From: Leifsonia sp. PS1209
GTDB lineage: Bacteria > Actinomycetota > Actinomycetes > Actinomycetales > Microbacteriaceae
DNA: 64,000 nucleotides
Assembly (NCBI RefSeq): GCF_012317045.1
Contig: NZ_CP051154.1
Span: 1 to 64,000 of the forward strand
Direction of reading: 5' to 3'
Below, piece after piece: positions 30,697 through 39,324 of the stretch. The translations under genes were made by a program, and so were the position numbers. The notes below the pieces were generated by a model. It was not told the origin of the DNA. It worked only from the letters and a program-made list of their open reading frames with translations, and ran no database searches. How positions within the stretch are numbered: the stretch's first letter is position 1; each line of letters starts with the position of its first letter.

Positions 30697-31704
30697 GTGA
30701 AGGTTCTGGCTTTCATTCTCTCCACCGTTCTCGGCACCGCGCTGGTGGCCGGGGGCGTGCTGCTGATCGTCACCCAGTCGTCCAGGCACTCCGCCGGACT
30801 CGACCTGCTGGCGATCTTCGCCCTGACGATCCTGATCTACGGGCCCCTGGTCCTCGGTTCGCTGACGTCGTACTGGGATGTGCGCGGGTCGCAGGGCAGC
30901 CGGTCGTTCTTCCTCCGCTACTTGTGGGTCGTGGTCGGCCTCGAAGTGCTCGCGGCTGTCGCGATCGTGCTGTTCGCCGTGCTGGCCGGGGCGCCGGTGT
31001 GGCTGCCGATCCTGTTCATCGCGGGAGGAGCGGTGCTCACGCCACTGGCGCTCGCCGTCGGCGGGCTGCTCCAGCGGCACGAGCGGGCGCATCCACGGGC
31101 CGATGACGAGTGGATGCCCGTCGGCCGCCGGGAGATCCAGCGGAAGGTGCTGATCGTGGCCGGGATCTTCGTCGCGGCGTACGCGGTGGGGGTCGTCGCA
31201 TTCGGCGCGCTCCTGTCACCCGACATCGGCGGGGCGCTGGTCATCGCCCTCCAGTTCGCCTCGCTCGCCGCTGCTGTGGCGTGCATCGCGTTCACTGTGC
31301 CGCTCAACCGGCGGCTGCGGAGCACGGTGGGCGGGGATCTCGGGACGGTCAGGAAGGTCGGGAGGGTCGTCCTCAGTAAGAAGGACCTGGACCTGGACCC
31401 CGCAGAGCGCGTCGCAGCGGCGAAATACGCGGCGATCGTCCCCACGGTGCTCGGCTTCACCCTGGGCTGGACGACGCTGCTCTACCTCAGCATCGCCGTG
31501 CAGCAGGTGCGCTCCATCGTGGACGGCCGGAACGCGGCGTTCTCCGTCGGGCTCGCGGTGCTGCTGGTCGCGATGCTGGTGTTCCTCGTGCCGTACTACG
31601 CGGTGCGGATCGGCCGCGCCCAGCGCTACGCGCGCGAGCACGCGGCGGAGCTCACGGCTCAGCCGGACGAGGACCCCGTCAGTCCCCGATGGTCGCCGCG
31701 GTGA
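30697..31704 (+). CDS. Hypothetical multi-pass membrane protein
   Basis: No family is recognised. The 335-residue protein has about eight hydrophobic helices. The first, AFILSTVLGTALVAGGVLLIV, could be a signal anchor. A charged cytoplasmic loop lies near 230-250 (RKVGRVVLSKKDLDLDPAER). I chose GTG 30697 because AAAGGG precedes it and the hydrophobic N-terminus starts there. It ends convergent with, and overlapping by 26 bases, the small Asp23-like gene. Confidence 0.8.
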   Translation: MKVLAFILSTVLGTALVAGGVLLIVTQSSRHSAGLDLLAIFALTILIYGPLVLGSLTSYWDVRGSQGSRSFFLRYLWVVVGLEVLAAVAIVLFAVLAGAPVWLPILFIAGGAVLTPLALAVGGLLQRHERAHPRADDEWMPVGRREIQRKVLIVAGIFVAAYAVGVVAFGALLSPDIGGALVIALQFASLAAAVACIAFTVPLNRRLRSTVGGDLGTVRKVGRVVLSKKDLDLDPAERVAAAKYAAIVPTVLGFTLGWTTLLYLSIAVQQVRSIVDGRNAAFSVGLAVLLVAMLVFLVPYYAVRIGRAQRYAREHAAELTAQPDEDPVSPRWSPR

Positions 31705-32032
31705 CGTCGACGACGCACCCGGTGCGGCCCGTCCTGTCCGCCCACGCCCGGACGACCGCGTACACCGTGCGGCACACCTCGCCGGCCGGTTCGACGCCGT
31801 CCACGCCGATTCGCACCCGGATCCGGTCGTCGCTCACCGCGATGTCCACCCGGTCTGCGATGCCCTCGCGGTCCGCGTCGGCCGGCGTGAGCGCAGCGCC
31901 GATCGCGGAGACCACCTGGGCGACCGGCGAAGCCGCCGGGTAGACGGTGGAGACGCCCGGCACGCCGAGGATGTGATCGGAGAGGCCGCTCGTGTCCGCC
32001 GGTGTCTCGTCGGAGGCGTGCGTCGCGCTCAT
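31679..32032 (-). CDS. Small Asp23/Gls24-like protein
   Basis: The 117-residue protein lacks signal or membrane segments. Its body (IADRVDIAVSDDRIRVRIGV, then VCRTVYAVVRAWADRTG and VVDVTAATIGD) has the strand-helix pattern of Asp23/Gls24 envelope-stress proteins. ATG 32032 overlaps the stop of the preceding Asp23-like gene (ATGA). It is the third gene of the sigma-factor operon. The family assignment is by pattern and needs a profile search. Confidence 0.72.
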   Translation of the reverse strand: MSATHASDETPADTSGLSDHILGVPGVSTVYPAASPVAQVVSAIGAALTPADADREGIADRVDIAVSDDRIRVRIGVDGVEPAGEVCRTVYAVVRAWADRTGRTGCVVDVTAATIGD

Positions 32033-32622
32033 CCCTGCTCCTTGCCCGCGCGAGGCTCGCGCACGTCCGTGACCACCACATCCACTGAGGCGACCGTCAG
32101 CTCGGCGTGCTTGACGAGCTCCGCCGCCACGGCGTTGCGCACCGCAGCGGCCGTGCCGTCCAGGGGGAGGCCGAAACGCACCGAGATCTCGAGGTGCACG
32201 GCGATCGGGGACCCAGGGGTCTCGATGTCGCCGTCGAGTCTGCAGCGGCCGACGATCACGCCGTCGACGTCGTCGCCGACGCTGCGCACAAGGGCGCGGA
32301 CCGCCCCCTCGGTCAGCGAGAGGTCCGCGGCGGGGTCGTCGTGCACGATCGGGACGCGCCTGCCCGCCTGCACATCCAACCGGATGCCCGTGAGGATGCG
32401 GGAGACCCAGGTGTCGTCTGCCGGGGTGGCGGCGGCCTCGGCTTCGAGGAGCTGCGTGGTGGCGCGGCCGAGACGTTCCAGCGCGGCGAGAGCCGCCTGG
32501 CATTCGGGGGAGTCGTCGATGGCCGGGTTGGCCGGACGGCGGCCGTTCGCGAGGTAGTCGCTCAGCTCGTCGAGCGTGTGGCCGTCGATGAGTTCGTCCT
32601 CGGGCAGGAGCGGGTCTGTCAT
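32029..32622 (-). CDS. Asp23-like protein encoded directly after an ECF sigma factor
   Basis: The 197-residue protein has an acidic helical N-terminal half (about 1-95, ELIDGHTLDELSDYLANGRR and an AALERLGRATTQLLEAE helix). The C-terminal half resembles the Asp23/Gls24 domain (VDGVIVGRCRLDG, AVHLEISVRFGLPLDGTAAAVRN, LTVASVDVVVTDVRE). It occupies the usual anti-sigma position. ATG 32622 overlaps the sigma stop by four bases. There is no zinc-binding HxxxCxxC motif or membrane helix, so it is not a standard anti-sigma factor. Confidence 0.78.
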   Translation of the reverse strand: MTDPLLPEDELIDGHTLDELSDYLANGRRPANPAIDDSPECQAALAALERLGRATTQLLEAEAAATPADDTWVSRILTGIRLDVQAGRRVPIVHDDPAADLSLTEGAVRALVRSVGDDVDGVIVGRCRLDGDIETPGSPIAVHLEISVRFGLPLDGTAAAVRNAVAAELVKHAELTVASVDVVVTDVREPRAGKEQG

Positions 32623-33182
32623 CGCCAGTCCTCCATCGCCTCGAGCAGATTCTTGCGAGCTCTCGCCAGCTGGCCGCGCACCGTGGATGCGGGGATGCCG
32701 AGCTCGGTCGCTATGTCGTCGTAACTGTACTGTCCCACTTCGCGCAGCACCCAGCACCTCCGCTGCAGTTCGGGCAGACCGTCGAGCGCCCTGCCGAGTG
32801 CGGCAGAGGCCGTCCTGACCTCGGCGAGATGGCCGGGATCGTCCTTCTGCTGCGTCGGCACGTCCAGCTCGGTGACGTCGTCGTGCTCGTGCCGCGCCCG
32901 GATGCGGTCGATGCACCGTCTGCTCAGGATGCGGATCAGCCAGCTCTTCACCGCCGCGCCGTTCTCCAGCTCGCCGAGACGTCGCCACGCGGTCACGAAG
33001 GTCTCCTGCACGACGTCGTCGGACTCGTAGGTCGAGCCGAGCATCCGGGCGGCGTATGCGCGCATCAGCGGTCCGTGGCGGCGCACGAGCACTTCGAATG
33101 CGACGGTGTCTCCGTCCGCTGCGCGACCGACGAGGGTGTCGTCCGCCGCATCCAGCAGGTCGGCCAGGGTGGACTTCCGCAC
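32619..33182 (-). CDS. ECF-type RNA polymerase sigma factor
   Basis: The 187-residue protein has sigma region 2 (FEVLVRRHGPLMRAYAARML, then SDDVVQETFVTAWRRL, about 30-85) and region 4 (LPELQRRCWVLREVGQYSY, then IPASTVRGQLARARKNLLEA, about 130-180). GTG 33182 was chosen because GGGAGG lies just upstream and sigma region 2 follows; longer readings begin in a non-coding divergent promoter region. It is divergent from the Asp23 operon that begins at 33377, a likely target. Confidence 0.94.
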   Translation of the reverse strand: MRKSTLADLLDAADDTLVGRAADGDTVAFEVLVRRHGPLMRAYAARMLGSTYESDDVVQETFVTAWRRLGELENGAAVKSWLIRILSRRCIDRIRARHEHDDVTELDVPTQQKDDPGHLAEVRTASAALGRALDGLPELQRRCWVLREVGQYSYDDIATELGIPASTVRGQLARARKNLLEAMEDWR

Positions 33183-33376
33183 GGCGCCCCCTCCCGATCC
33201 GCATCCTTGAGCGCTGACCAACATCATGTTAGACAGTCGAATAGCAAGCCAAGCGAGATTCTTCTGAAGATTTTCGAAATAGGACGTGACGAATCCCGGA
33301 CTCGGCTCGTCTGAGAAGCACAGGTCACAACGGTGACCGCGGCGGGAGACCCCGCCACGAGACGGAAGGAAAGCGC

Positions 33377-33814
33377 ATGGCAACCACACCCACTGCCCCC
33401 GCAACCACAGGGATCACGACCGCGAGCGCCGCATCCGGCACGCAGGGCAAGACCGTCATCAGCGACGCGGTCGTCGCGAAGGTGGCGGGGATCGCCGCCC
33501 GCGAGGTTCCCGGCGTCTACGCGCTCGGCGGCGGGGCGGCCCGCGCACTCGGAGCCATCCGGGATGCGATGAACGCCTCCGACCTCGGCCAGGGCATCAG
33601 CGTCGAGGTCGGCGAGACCCAGGTCGCCGCCGACGTCACCATCGTGGCCGAGTACCCCGTGCCGCTGCAGAAGGTCGCAGCGGAGGTGCGCGCCTCCATC
33701 TCGCAGGCGATCGAGCACATCATCGGCCTGGAGGTCACCGAGGTCAACGTCACGGTCAACGACGTGCACGTCCCGTCCGACGACGCGGACGAGCAGGAGG
33801 CGCGAGTCCAGTGA
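33377..33814 (+). CDS. Asp23/Gls24-family envelope stress response protein
   Basis: The 145-residue protein has a low-complexity alanine/threonine N-terminus and then a clear Asp23 domain: VVAKVAGIAAREVPGVYALGG, VEVGETQVAADVTIVAEY and EVTEVNVTVNDVHVP. In Staphylococcus, Asp23 forms a membrane-associated layer held by AmaP. The ATG has AAGGAAAG upstream. It leads a five-gene operon in which every following gene overlaps its predecessor by four bases. Confidence 0.93.
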   Translation: MATTPTAPATTGITTASAASGTQGKTVISDAVVAKVAGIAAREVPGVYALGGGAARALGAIRDAMNASDLGQGISVEVGETQVAADVTIVAEYPVPLQKVAAEVRASISQAIEHIIGLEVTEVNVTVNDVHVPSDDADEQEARVQ

Positions 33815-34002
33815 CCACCGCCAGATTCGGCCTGCTCGTCGGCGCCGTGCTCGCCGTCGTCTGGGCTGCCCTCGGATTCTGGGCGTTCGTCGGTGTCGCC
33901 GTCGCGATGCTGGTCGGATGGCTCGTCGGGCGCCTGGTCAGCGGAGACATCGACGGAGCCCGGCTGATCGACGCGCTCCGCGGCCGCCGCTCGTCATCGT
34001 GA
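33811..34002 (+). CDS. DUF2273-like small membrane protein
   Basis: The 63-residue protein has two close hydrophobic helices (LVGAVLAVVWAALGFWAFV and VGVAVAMLVGWLVGRLV) and a short charged tail. It resembles DUF2273 proteins, which occur with Asp23 and AmaP genes in Gram-positive bacteria. The GTG overlaps the previous stop (GTGA). Confidence 0.85.
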   Translation: MTTARFGLLVGAVLAVVWAALGFWAFVGVAVAMLVGWLVGRLVSGDIDGARLIDALRGRRSSS

Positions 34003-34328
34003 CCGGCGGACGCGACCGCTTCGCCCCCCGGGCGCTGGAGCACCTGGTGCAGGCGATCGCGGCAGACGCGCTCGGTGTCGCTCCGCGCGACCCGGCGGTG
34101 CGCATCAGCGACGCGGCGGGAGCACTCGCCGTGACCGTGCGGTCGCCCGTGGCGATGCCGCCCCTCGGCGACGGCGACGCCGGCGCGGACGGCCAGGATC
34201 TGATCCAGCGCCTGGCGGCAGCCGCCGCAGACACCAGGGCGAGATTCGCCGAACTGACCGGCCTGGATGTGGCCCGCGTCGACATGCGGGCCACGAAGGC
34301 CATCATCACGGAGAGGAGGGTGCGATGA
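33999..34328 (+). CDS. Hypothetical, possible Asp23-like domain
   Basis: The 109-residue protein starts at GTG 33999 and overlaps its neighbour by four bases. Its end (AELTGLDVARVDMRATKAII) and middle (PAVRISDAAGALAVTVRSPV) resemble the strand-helix pattern of Asp23 proteins, although similarity is weak. No membrane segment or signal is present. Conserved position within the coupled operon suggests it works with the Asp23/AmaP-like products. Confidence 0.7.
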   Translation: MTGGRDRFAPRALEHLVQAIAADALGVAPRDPAVRISDAAGALAVTVRSPVAMPPLGDGDAGADGQDLIQRLAAAAADTRARFAELTGLDVARVDMRATKAIITERRVR

Positions 34329-34897
34329 ACGGGGTGGAGACACGCGTCGTCCGCCGCGAGACGCACTCGCCGCGGTCGACGTCCGCCATCGTCGTGGCGT
34401 CGGTCCTCGGACTCCTGATCGTGCTGCTCGCGACCGAGGGCATCCTGCACCTGCTCGGGATGCGGCCCCTGGTGGCCGCCCCGCGCGGCACGCTCCTCGC
34501 CGTCCTCACTTTCCCGGACGCCCCGGCCGCGCTGCGTGTCGGCGTCGCGGTCGTCGCCGCGGTGATCGGACTCGTCCTGCTCGGGCTGGCCGTGTTCCCC
34601 GGACGGCGGGCGCGCCGAGCGCTGACGGCGAACCGTGTTGCGGTCGTCGCCGACGACGGGATGCTGGCGTCTGCCCTCGCCCGGGCAGCGGCGAGGACCG
34701 CGCGGGTCGATCCGGACGCGGTGCGCGTCTCCCTCGGCCGGCGCAGCGCTGCGGTGCAGATCGTCCCCGTGTCCGGGCACCGCGTCGACCAGGCGGCGGT
34801 ACGGCGCGCGGTCGAGCAGGAGTTCGCGGCCGCCGGTGCCGATAAGGCCGTGCGCGTGTCCGTGAACATCGCACAGACGGGGAGGGTCGGATCGTGA
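34325..34897 (+). CDS. DUF6286-like membrane protein
   Basis: The 190-residue protein has two membrane helices (about 20-42 and 77-97) and a C-terminal soluble domain (about 105-185) with a VAVVADDGMLASALARAAARTA start and a KAVRVSVNIAQTG end. This fits the DUF6286 proteins seen in actinobacterial Asp23 clusters; the function is unknown. ATG 34325 overlaps the previous stop, and its end overlaps the next gene by four bases. Confidence 0.78.
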   Translation: MNGVETRVVRRETHSPRSTSAIVVASVLGLLIVLLATEGILHLLGMRPLVAAPRGTLLAVLTFPDAPAALRVGVAVVAAVIGLVLLGLAVFPGRRARRALTANRVAVVADDGMLASALARAAARTARVDPDAVRVSLGRRSAAVQIVPVSGHRVDQAAVRRAVEQEFAAAGADKAVRVSVNIAQTGRVGS

Positions 34898-35523
34898 ACA
34901 GCACCAACCGGGCTCTCAACCGCGGGCTCCTCGTGGTTCTCGGGCTCGCATCCATCGTCGTCGCCGTGGCCATCGCCTGGACGCTCGTGGCCCCGTCGGC
35001 CGCGCGGGCCTGGCTGGACGCCGGACGCTCCGCGAGGACGTGGACGGACAGCGTGTTCGGCACGCCGCTCTGGGCGGGCACGACGGTCAGCCTGGCCGCG
35101 GTCGTCGCAATCGCGGGTGCCGTCGTGCTCCTGGTGCTGCTGATCGTCTTCATCGTGCGGCAGGGACACGGGGCGGAGTCCACGGTGCTGAGCGCGCGGA
35201 CAGGGGACGGCGACCTCGATGTCGACGTGTCCGTCGCGGCCGCTCTCATCGAGCAGCGCCTCTCGACCGTTCCCGGCGTGGCGAGGGTGGCCGTCAGCGC
35301 ATACCGCGTTCGGAAGGTCGTGGCGCTCAAGATCGCCGTCGACTGCCGACGAGGAGCCGCGCCGCGCACCATCGTCGACGCCATCGACGACACCGTCCGC
35401 CTGCTGGGCGAGGCACTCGGATCGCAGCCGGCGGTCTACGCCCAGCTGACGGGCGGATTCCGGTCCCGCCTCCGCTCAGCGGTGCGGGTCGACACCACGA
35501 CAAGGGCCGTCCGGCCGTCGTGA
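34894..35523 (+). CDS. AmaP-like membrane anchor of the Asp23 system
   Basis: The 209-residue protein has two N-terminal helices (LLVVLGLASIVVAVAIAWTLV and VVAIAGAVVLLVLLIVFIV) and a soluble domain of about 120 residues with Asp23-like alternation (DLDVDVSVAAALIEQRLSTV). This is the layout of AmaP, which anchors Asp23 to the membrane in Staphylococcus. The GTG overlaps the previous stop. It is the last of the five coupled genes; csbD follows after 28 bases. Confidence 0.8.
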   Translation: MNSTNRALNRGLLVVLGLASIVVAVAIAWTLVAPSAARAWLDAGRSARTWTDSVFGTPLWAGTTVSLAAVVAIAGAVVLLVLLIVFIVRQGHGAESTVLSARTGDGDLDVDVSVAAALIEQRLSTVPGVARVAVSAYRVRKVVALKIAVDCRRGAAPRTIVDAIDDTVRLLGEALGSQPAVYAQLTGGFRSRLRSAVRVDTTTRAVRPS

Positions 35524-35551
35524 CACCAGAAGAAGAAAGAAGGAGAAGCAG

Positions 35552-35725
35552 ATGAGTGCAGAAGACAAGATCAAGAACGCCGCGCAGGACCTCAAGGGCA
35601 AGGCCGAGGAGGTCATCGGCAAGCTCACCAACGACGACAGCAAGGTCGCGGACGGCAAGGCCGATCAGACGGCGGCGAAGGCCAAGGGGACGGTCGAGGA
35701 CGTGAAGGACGCGTTCAAGAAGTAG
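35552..35725 (+). CDS. CsbD-family general stress protein
   Basis: The 57-residue protein starts MSAEDKIKNAAQDLKGKAEE and is almost all lysine, alanine, glutamate and aspartate, as in CsbD-like stress proteins. AAGGAG lies ten bases upstream of the ATG. CsbD proteins are induced by general stress in Bacillus and their molecular role is unclear. The place at the end of the Asp23 operon suggests co-regulation. Confidence 0.92.
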   Translation: MSAEDKIKNAAQDLKGKAEEVIGKLTNDDSKVADGKADQTAAKAKGTVEDVKDAFKK

Positions 35726-35737
35726 TCGTCCTCGGAG

Positions 35738-35774
35738 GGAACGGCGCGACCGGCATGGCTGGTCGCGCCGTTCC
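35738..35774. terminator. Bidirectional hairpin terminator
   Basis: A perfect 14-base stem, GGAACGGCGCGACC with GGTCGCGCCGTTCC, has a 9-base loop. It lies between csbD and the convergent LacI gene and can serve both. Confidence 0.85.
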
Positions 35775-35798
35775 GTGTCTCCGGGTCGCGCAGCCCGG

Positions 35799-36818
35799 TC
35801 ACCTGCTCAGCACGGAGTCCCGGTGCACGACCTCCATCGGGATGAGGGCCTCGCGCACCGGGTCGTCGTTCAGCAGCATCTCCACAGCCCTGGCGCCCAT
35901 CGCCTCGTGGGGGAGCGCGACGGTGGTAAGCCCCGGGCGCAGGTAGGCGGCCAGTTCGTCGTTGTCGAAGGAGACGATCGAGAGATCGTCCGGGATGCTG
36001 AGCCCGGCTTCGAGCGCCGCCTGGTACGCACCGAACGCGAGGCGGTCGTTCATGCTCAGGATGGCCGTGGGGCGCACCTTCCTGGCGAGCAGCTTCTTCG
36101 TCGCCTCGTAGCCTTCGTCCGGTTCCCAGAGCCACGACGACGACTCGGAGGCGAACGTCAGACCGTTCTCGGCCATCGCATCCCTGATGCCCGCGACGCG
36201 CTGCGCCACCGTCGCGGAGCGGAACAGCCCGCGCTCCTTCTCGTCGCTCTGGCCGAGGAGGGCGATGCCGTCGCGGAAGCCGGCGTCGGTCAGGACGGCG
36301 ACGGCGGATCGGCCGCCGCCGTACTCGTCCGGCAGCACGGCGTGCGGGAACCGGGCGTTGGTCGCGTTGAGCATGACCACGGGCGTCTCGATCGCCATCT
36401 CCGGCAGGAACAGTTCGCGGGCGCGCATGGTGGCGAAGACGATCCCGTCGACCTGGCGGTCGAGGACGGCGCCGATGGCCTCGGTCTCGCGCTTCGGCTC
36501 TCCGCCGGTCTCGAGCACCATCATGACGTGACCGGCCTTCTCGGCCGCGGTCAGCGCCCCCTTGATCAGGCCGGACGCGAAGCGGGTGGTGGCGACCACG
36601 TCGGAGATGAACGCGATGGTGTGGGTCTTGTCGGTCTTCAGCCCGCGTGCTGCGACGTTCGGGCGGTAGCCGAGCTCGCTCGCGGCGGCGTGGACGCGGT
36701 CGTGCGCATCCTGAGACAGCCGCGTATCCGGGCGGCCGTTCAGGATCATGGACGCGGCAGACACCGACAATCCGGCCTTCCTGGCCACGTCTGCCAAAGT
36801 CACGCGCTTACTCAACAT
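35799..36818 (-). CDS. LacI-family transcriptional regulator (locus A)
   Basis: The 339-residue protein has an N-terminal helix-turn-helix (VTLADVARKAGLSVSAASMI) with the hinge helix, then a periplasmic-binding-protein-like sugar domain (about 60-339). ATG 36818 has AAGGAGG nine bases upstream. It is divergent from the ABC sugar transporter that begins at 36977 and most likely represses it and itself. The effector sugar is unknown. Confidence 0.95.
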   Translation of the reverse strand: MLSKRVTLADVARKAGLSVSAASMILNGRPDTRLSQDAHDRVHAAASELGYRPNVAARGLKTDKTHTIAFISDVVATTRFASGLIKGALTAAEKAGHVMMVLETGGEPKRETEAIGAVLDRQVDGIVFATMRARELFLPEMAIETPVVMLNATNARFPHAVLPDEYGGGRSAVAVLTDAGFRDGIALLGQSDEKERGLFRSATVAQRVAGIRDAMAENGLTFASESSSWLWEPDEGYEATKKLLARKVRPTAILSMNDRLAFGAYQAALEAGLSIPDDLSIVSFDNDELAAYLRPGLTTVALPHEAMGARAVEMLLNDDPVREALIPMEVVHRDSVLSR

Positions 36819-36912
36819 CGAGCGGTCCTCCTCCTTGCGGGATGTTAGCCGCTCACGTGGCCAATCGAGAGACCTAGTTGACAATCTGTGCGACGTCACT
36901 CAGTATAGGGCC

Positions 36913-36930
36913 TGCTGAAAGCATTTAGCA
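36913..36930. promoter_or_regulatory. Candidate LacI-type operator of locus A
   Basis: TGCTGAAAGCATTTAGCA is an imperfect palindrome (7 of 9 pairs) like LacI/CcpA-family half-sites (CTGAAAG). It lies in the gap between the regulator and the binding-protein gene. TTGACA at 36878-36883 could be a -35 element for the transporter, but the best -10 (TATAGG at 36904) is 20 bases away. Confidence 0.5.
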
Positions 36931-36976
36931 GAGGGTTTCGGGCAACGAATCCCGCCCTTCGACAAAGGAGTCCTGT

Positions 36977-38329
36977 ATGTCCCCCACCTCGCGCAGGCGA
37001 CGGCTCCGCGGCGCAGCAGCCGCCGGCCTCATCGCCTCGATCACCGCCGTCGTCTTCACCGGATGCGCTCCGGGGTCGAGCACCCCCGGCGCCACGACGG
37101 CCACCGACGTCAGCACCACGCTCACCAAAGACAAGGTGCAGCTGACCATCGCCGACGAGACCGGCTTCCCGCTCACCGACGACCTGGCCAAAGAGTTCAC
37201 CAAGCAGCACCCCAACATCACCTTCAAGATCACGAGGGACACGTTCCAGAACCTCACGGCCAACGCGCCCAAGCTGCTCGCCAGCTCGACGCCGCCCGAC
37301 CTCATCCGGTTGCCGACGCTCGGCGACACGGTCAAGGACGGCCTGGTCGCCAACCTCGACCCGTATTTCAAGGCATACGGCTGGGACAAGTGGTCGGCCG
37401 CGCAGCTCGCACCGCTGCGCATGACGGACGAGGGCGTCCGCGGAAGCGGCTCGCTCTACCAGCTCGGCCTCGGCTACAGCGTGACCGGCATCTACATGAA
37501 CACGAAGCTGGCCGCTCAGGCGGGCATCACCTCCACGCCGGAGACGCTGGACGAGCTGCAGGCCGACTTCGCGAAGGCCAAGGCGGCCGGGATCGCCCCG
37601 CTCGTCGAGGGCGACAAGGACGGCGTGGTCAACTTCACCGTCCAGGCCGCGATGAACCAGTACGCGGACAAGACCGAGTTCCTCGACTGGATGTTCAACA
37701 AGCCGGGCGCGACGTACAACCAGCCGGGCATCGTGAAGGGTGCAGACCTCATCCGGAAGTGGGCGGACGCCGGCTACTTCCCGTCCGACATCAACGCTGT
37801 CGACTACTTCACCTTCGTCAGCAACTTCCAGGACGGCAAGGGTGTCTTCACCTTCAACGGCAACTGGGAGGCGGCCAACTACGCCAAGAAGCTGGGCAAG
37901 GACGTGTCGTTCTTCCTCGTTCCCCCGGCCAAGAAGGGCGGAGACCACGTGGCGATGGGCGCGGCGAACTCGTTCTCCGCGGCAGCCAAGTCGAAGAACC
38001 TCAACGAGGTCGCGTACTTCCTCAACTGGATCCACACCAACGACAAGGCGCGTCAGATCGTCGTCGACGTGACCGGTGCGGCCCCCGGCGGCGACCCGTC
38101 GCAGGCGCAGCCGAAGGTCGAGAAGGGCTCCCTCACCGAGAAGGTCCTGGAGTCGGCAGCGCAGATCGCCAAGGAGGACGGCCAGGTCGACTTCATGGCC
38201 AACACCACGGCGGGCATCTACGCCGGGGCGATCATCCCCGAATCCCAGCTCCTGGTGACCAGCAAGATCACCGGCCAGGAGTTCGTGGACAAGGTGCAGG
38301 CGTTCTACCAGCAGGAAGTGAAGAAGTAA
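36977..38329 (+). CDS. Sugar ABC transporter substrate-binding lipoprotein (locus A)
   Basis: The 450-residue family 1 solute-binding protein has a basic N-terminus, a hydrophobic stretch and a lipobox around VVFTGCAP, so it should be lipid-anchored outside the membrane. The body matches sugar-binding proteins (PDLIRLPTLGDTVKDG, GVFTFNGNWEAAN). AAAGGAG lies six bases upstream of the ATG. It starts an operon with two permeases and two hydrolases. No ATPase gene follows, so a shared MsiK-like ATPase is expected elsewhere. Confidence 0.94.
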   Translation: MSPTSRRRRLRGAAAAGLIASITAVVFTGCAPGSSTPGATTATDVSTTLTKDKVQLTIADETGFPLTDDLAKEFTKQHPNITFKITRDTFQNLTANAPKLLASSTPPDLIRLPTLGDTVKDGLVANLDPYFKAYGWDKWSAAQLAPLRMTDEGVRGSGSLYQLGLGYSVTGIYMNTKLAAQAGITSTPETLDELQADFAKAKAAGIAPLVEGDKDGVVNFTVQAAMNQYADKTEFLDWMFNKPGATYNQPGIVKGADLIRKWADAGYFPSDINAVDYFTFVSNFQDGKGVFTFNGNWEAANYAKKLGKDVSFFLVPPAKKGGDHVAMGAANSFSAAAKSKNLNEVAYFLNWIHTNDKARQIVVDVTGAAPGGDPSQAQPKVEKGSLTEKVLESAAQIAKEDGQVDFMANTTAGIYAGAIIPESQLLVTSKITGQEFVDKVQAFYQQEVKK

Positions 38330-38331
38330 CG

Positions 38332-39324
38332 ATGAGCACAGTGCGGCCCCGGATCAGCGACGACACCGTCGGCAGTGCCCCTGCTGTGCGGCGGGCGGAT
38401 GGCGCAACCGCATCCGGGGCCGCACCTCGGCCTGCCCGTACCCGCGCTCGGGCGCGCGGGTACGGCAGCAGGATCGGCTGGGTGCTGGTGGCGCCCGCCG
38501 TCCTCTTCTATGCGGCCTTCGTGCTGTGGCCGCTCATCCAGGGTGTGCAGTTCTCGTTCTACGACTGGAACGGGATCGGCGCATCCACCTGGGTGGGACT
38601 GCAGAACTACCTGACCGTGTTCACCGACCCCGACCTGCTCGGGGCGATCAGGAACGCGTTCATCCTGATCGCGTTCTTCACGGTGATCCCGGTGATCGCC
38701 GGGCTGGTGCTGGCCACCCTCATCCGGTCGATCAAGGCCGGGTTCTTCTCCAGCTTCTCGCAGACCGTGCTCTTCCTCCCGCAGATCATCCCGCTGGCCG
38801 CGGCCGGTATCGCCTGGTCGTGGATGTACGCCCAAACCGGCGCGGTCAACCAGATCCTCGGCTGGGTCGGGCTGGGCGGGCTCGCCCGTCCGTGGCTCGG
38901 CGACTACCAGACCGCGCTGCCGGCCGTCGGCCTGATCGGCTCGTGGACGCTGACCGGGCTCTGCACCGTGCTGCTGCTCACCGGGATCGGCAAGATCGAC
39001 GCATCTCTCTACGAGGCCGTGCGCCTCGACGGCGCCGGGTGGTGGCGGGAGTTCTTCACCATCACGATCCCCGGCCTCCGCCAGGAGCTCGCGGTGCTCA
39101 TCACCATCACGATCATCGCGGCCCTCAGCAGCTTCGACATCATCTATACGACCACGCTCGGCGGGCCGGGCCGGGCGACCCTGGTGCCGGGCATCTCGAT
39201 CTACCGGATCGGGTTCACCCAGAGCGAGGTCGGGCTGGCATCCGCGTTCGGCATCGTGCTGATGGTCCTCGTCCTCATCGTCGTCCTCCCGATTCAGCGT
39301 CTCTCGAAAGTGCGTGACTCATGA
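38332..39324 (+). CDS. Sugar ABC transporter permease (locus A, first)
   Basis: The 330-residue inner-membrane protein has a long basic N-terminal tail and six helices. The cytoplasmic EAA loop reads EAVRLDGAGWWREFFTITIPGL (about 230-250). It belongs to the MalF/UgpA-type permeases. The ATG is two bases after the binding-protein stop; the end overlaps the next permease by four bases. Confidence 0.94.
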   Translation: MSTVRPRISDDTVGSAPAVRRADGATASGAAPRPARTRARARGYGSRIGWVLVAPAVLFYAAFVLWPLIQGVQFSFYDWNGIGASTWVGLQNYLTVFTDPDLLGAIRNAFILIAFFTVIPVIAGLVLATLIRSIKAGFFSSFSQTVLFLPQIIPLAAAGIAWSWMYAQTGAVNQILGWVGLGGLARPWLGDYQTALPAVGLIGSWTLTGLCTVLLLTGIGKIDASLYEAVRLDGAGWWREFFTITIPGLRQELAVLITITIIAALSSFDIIYTTTLGGPGRATLVPGISIYRIGFTQSEVGLASAFGIVLMVLVLIVVLPIQRLSKVRDS

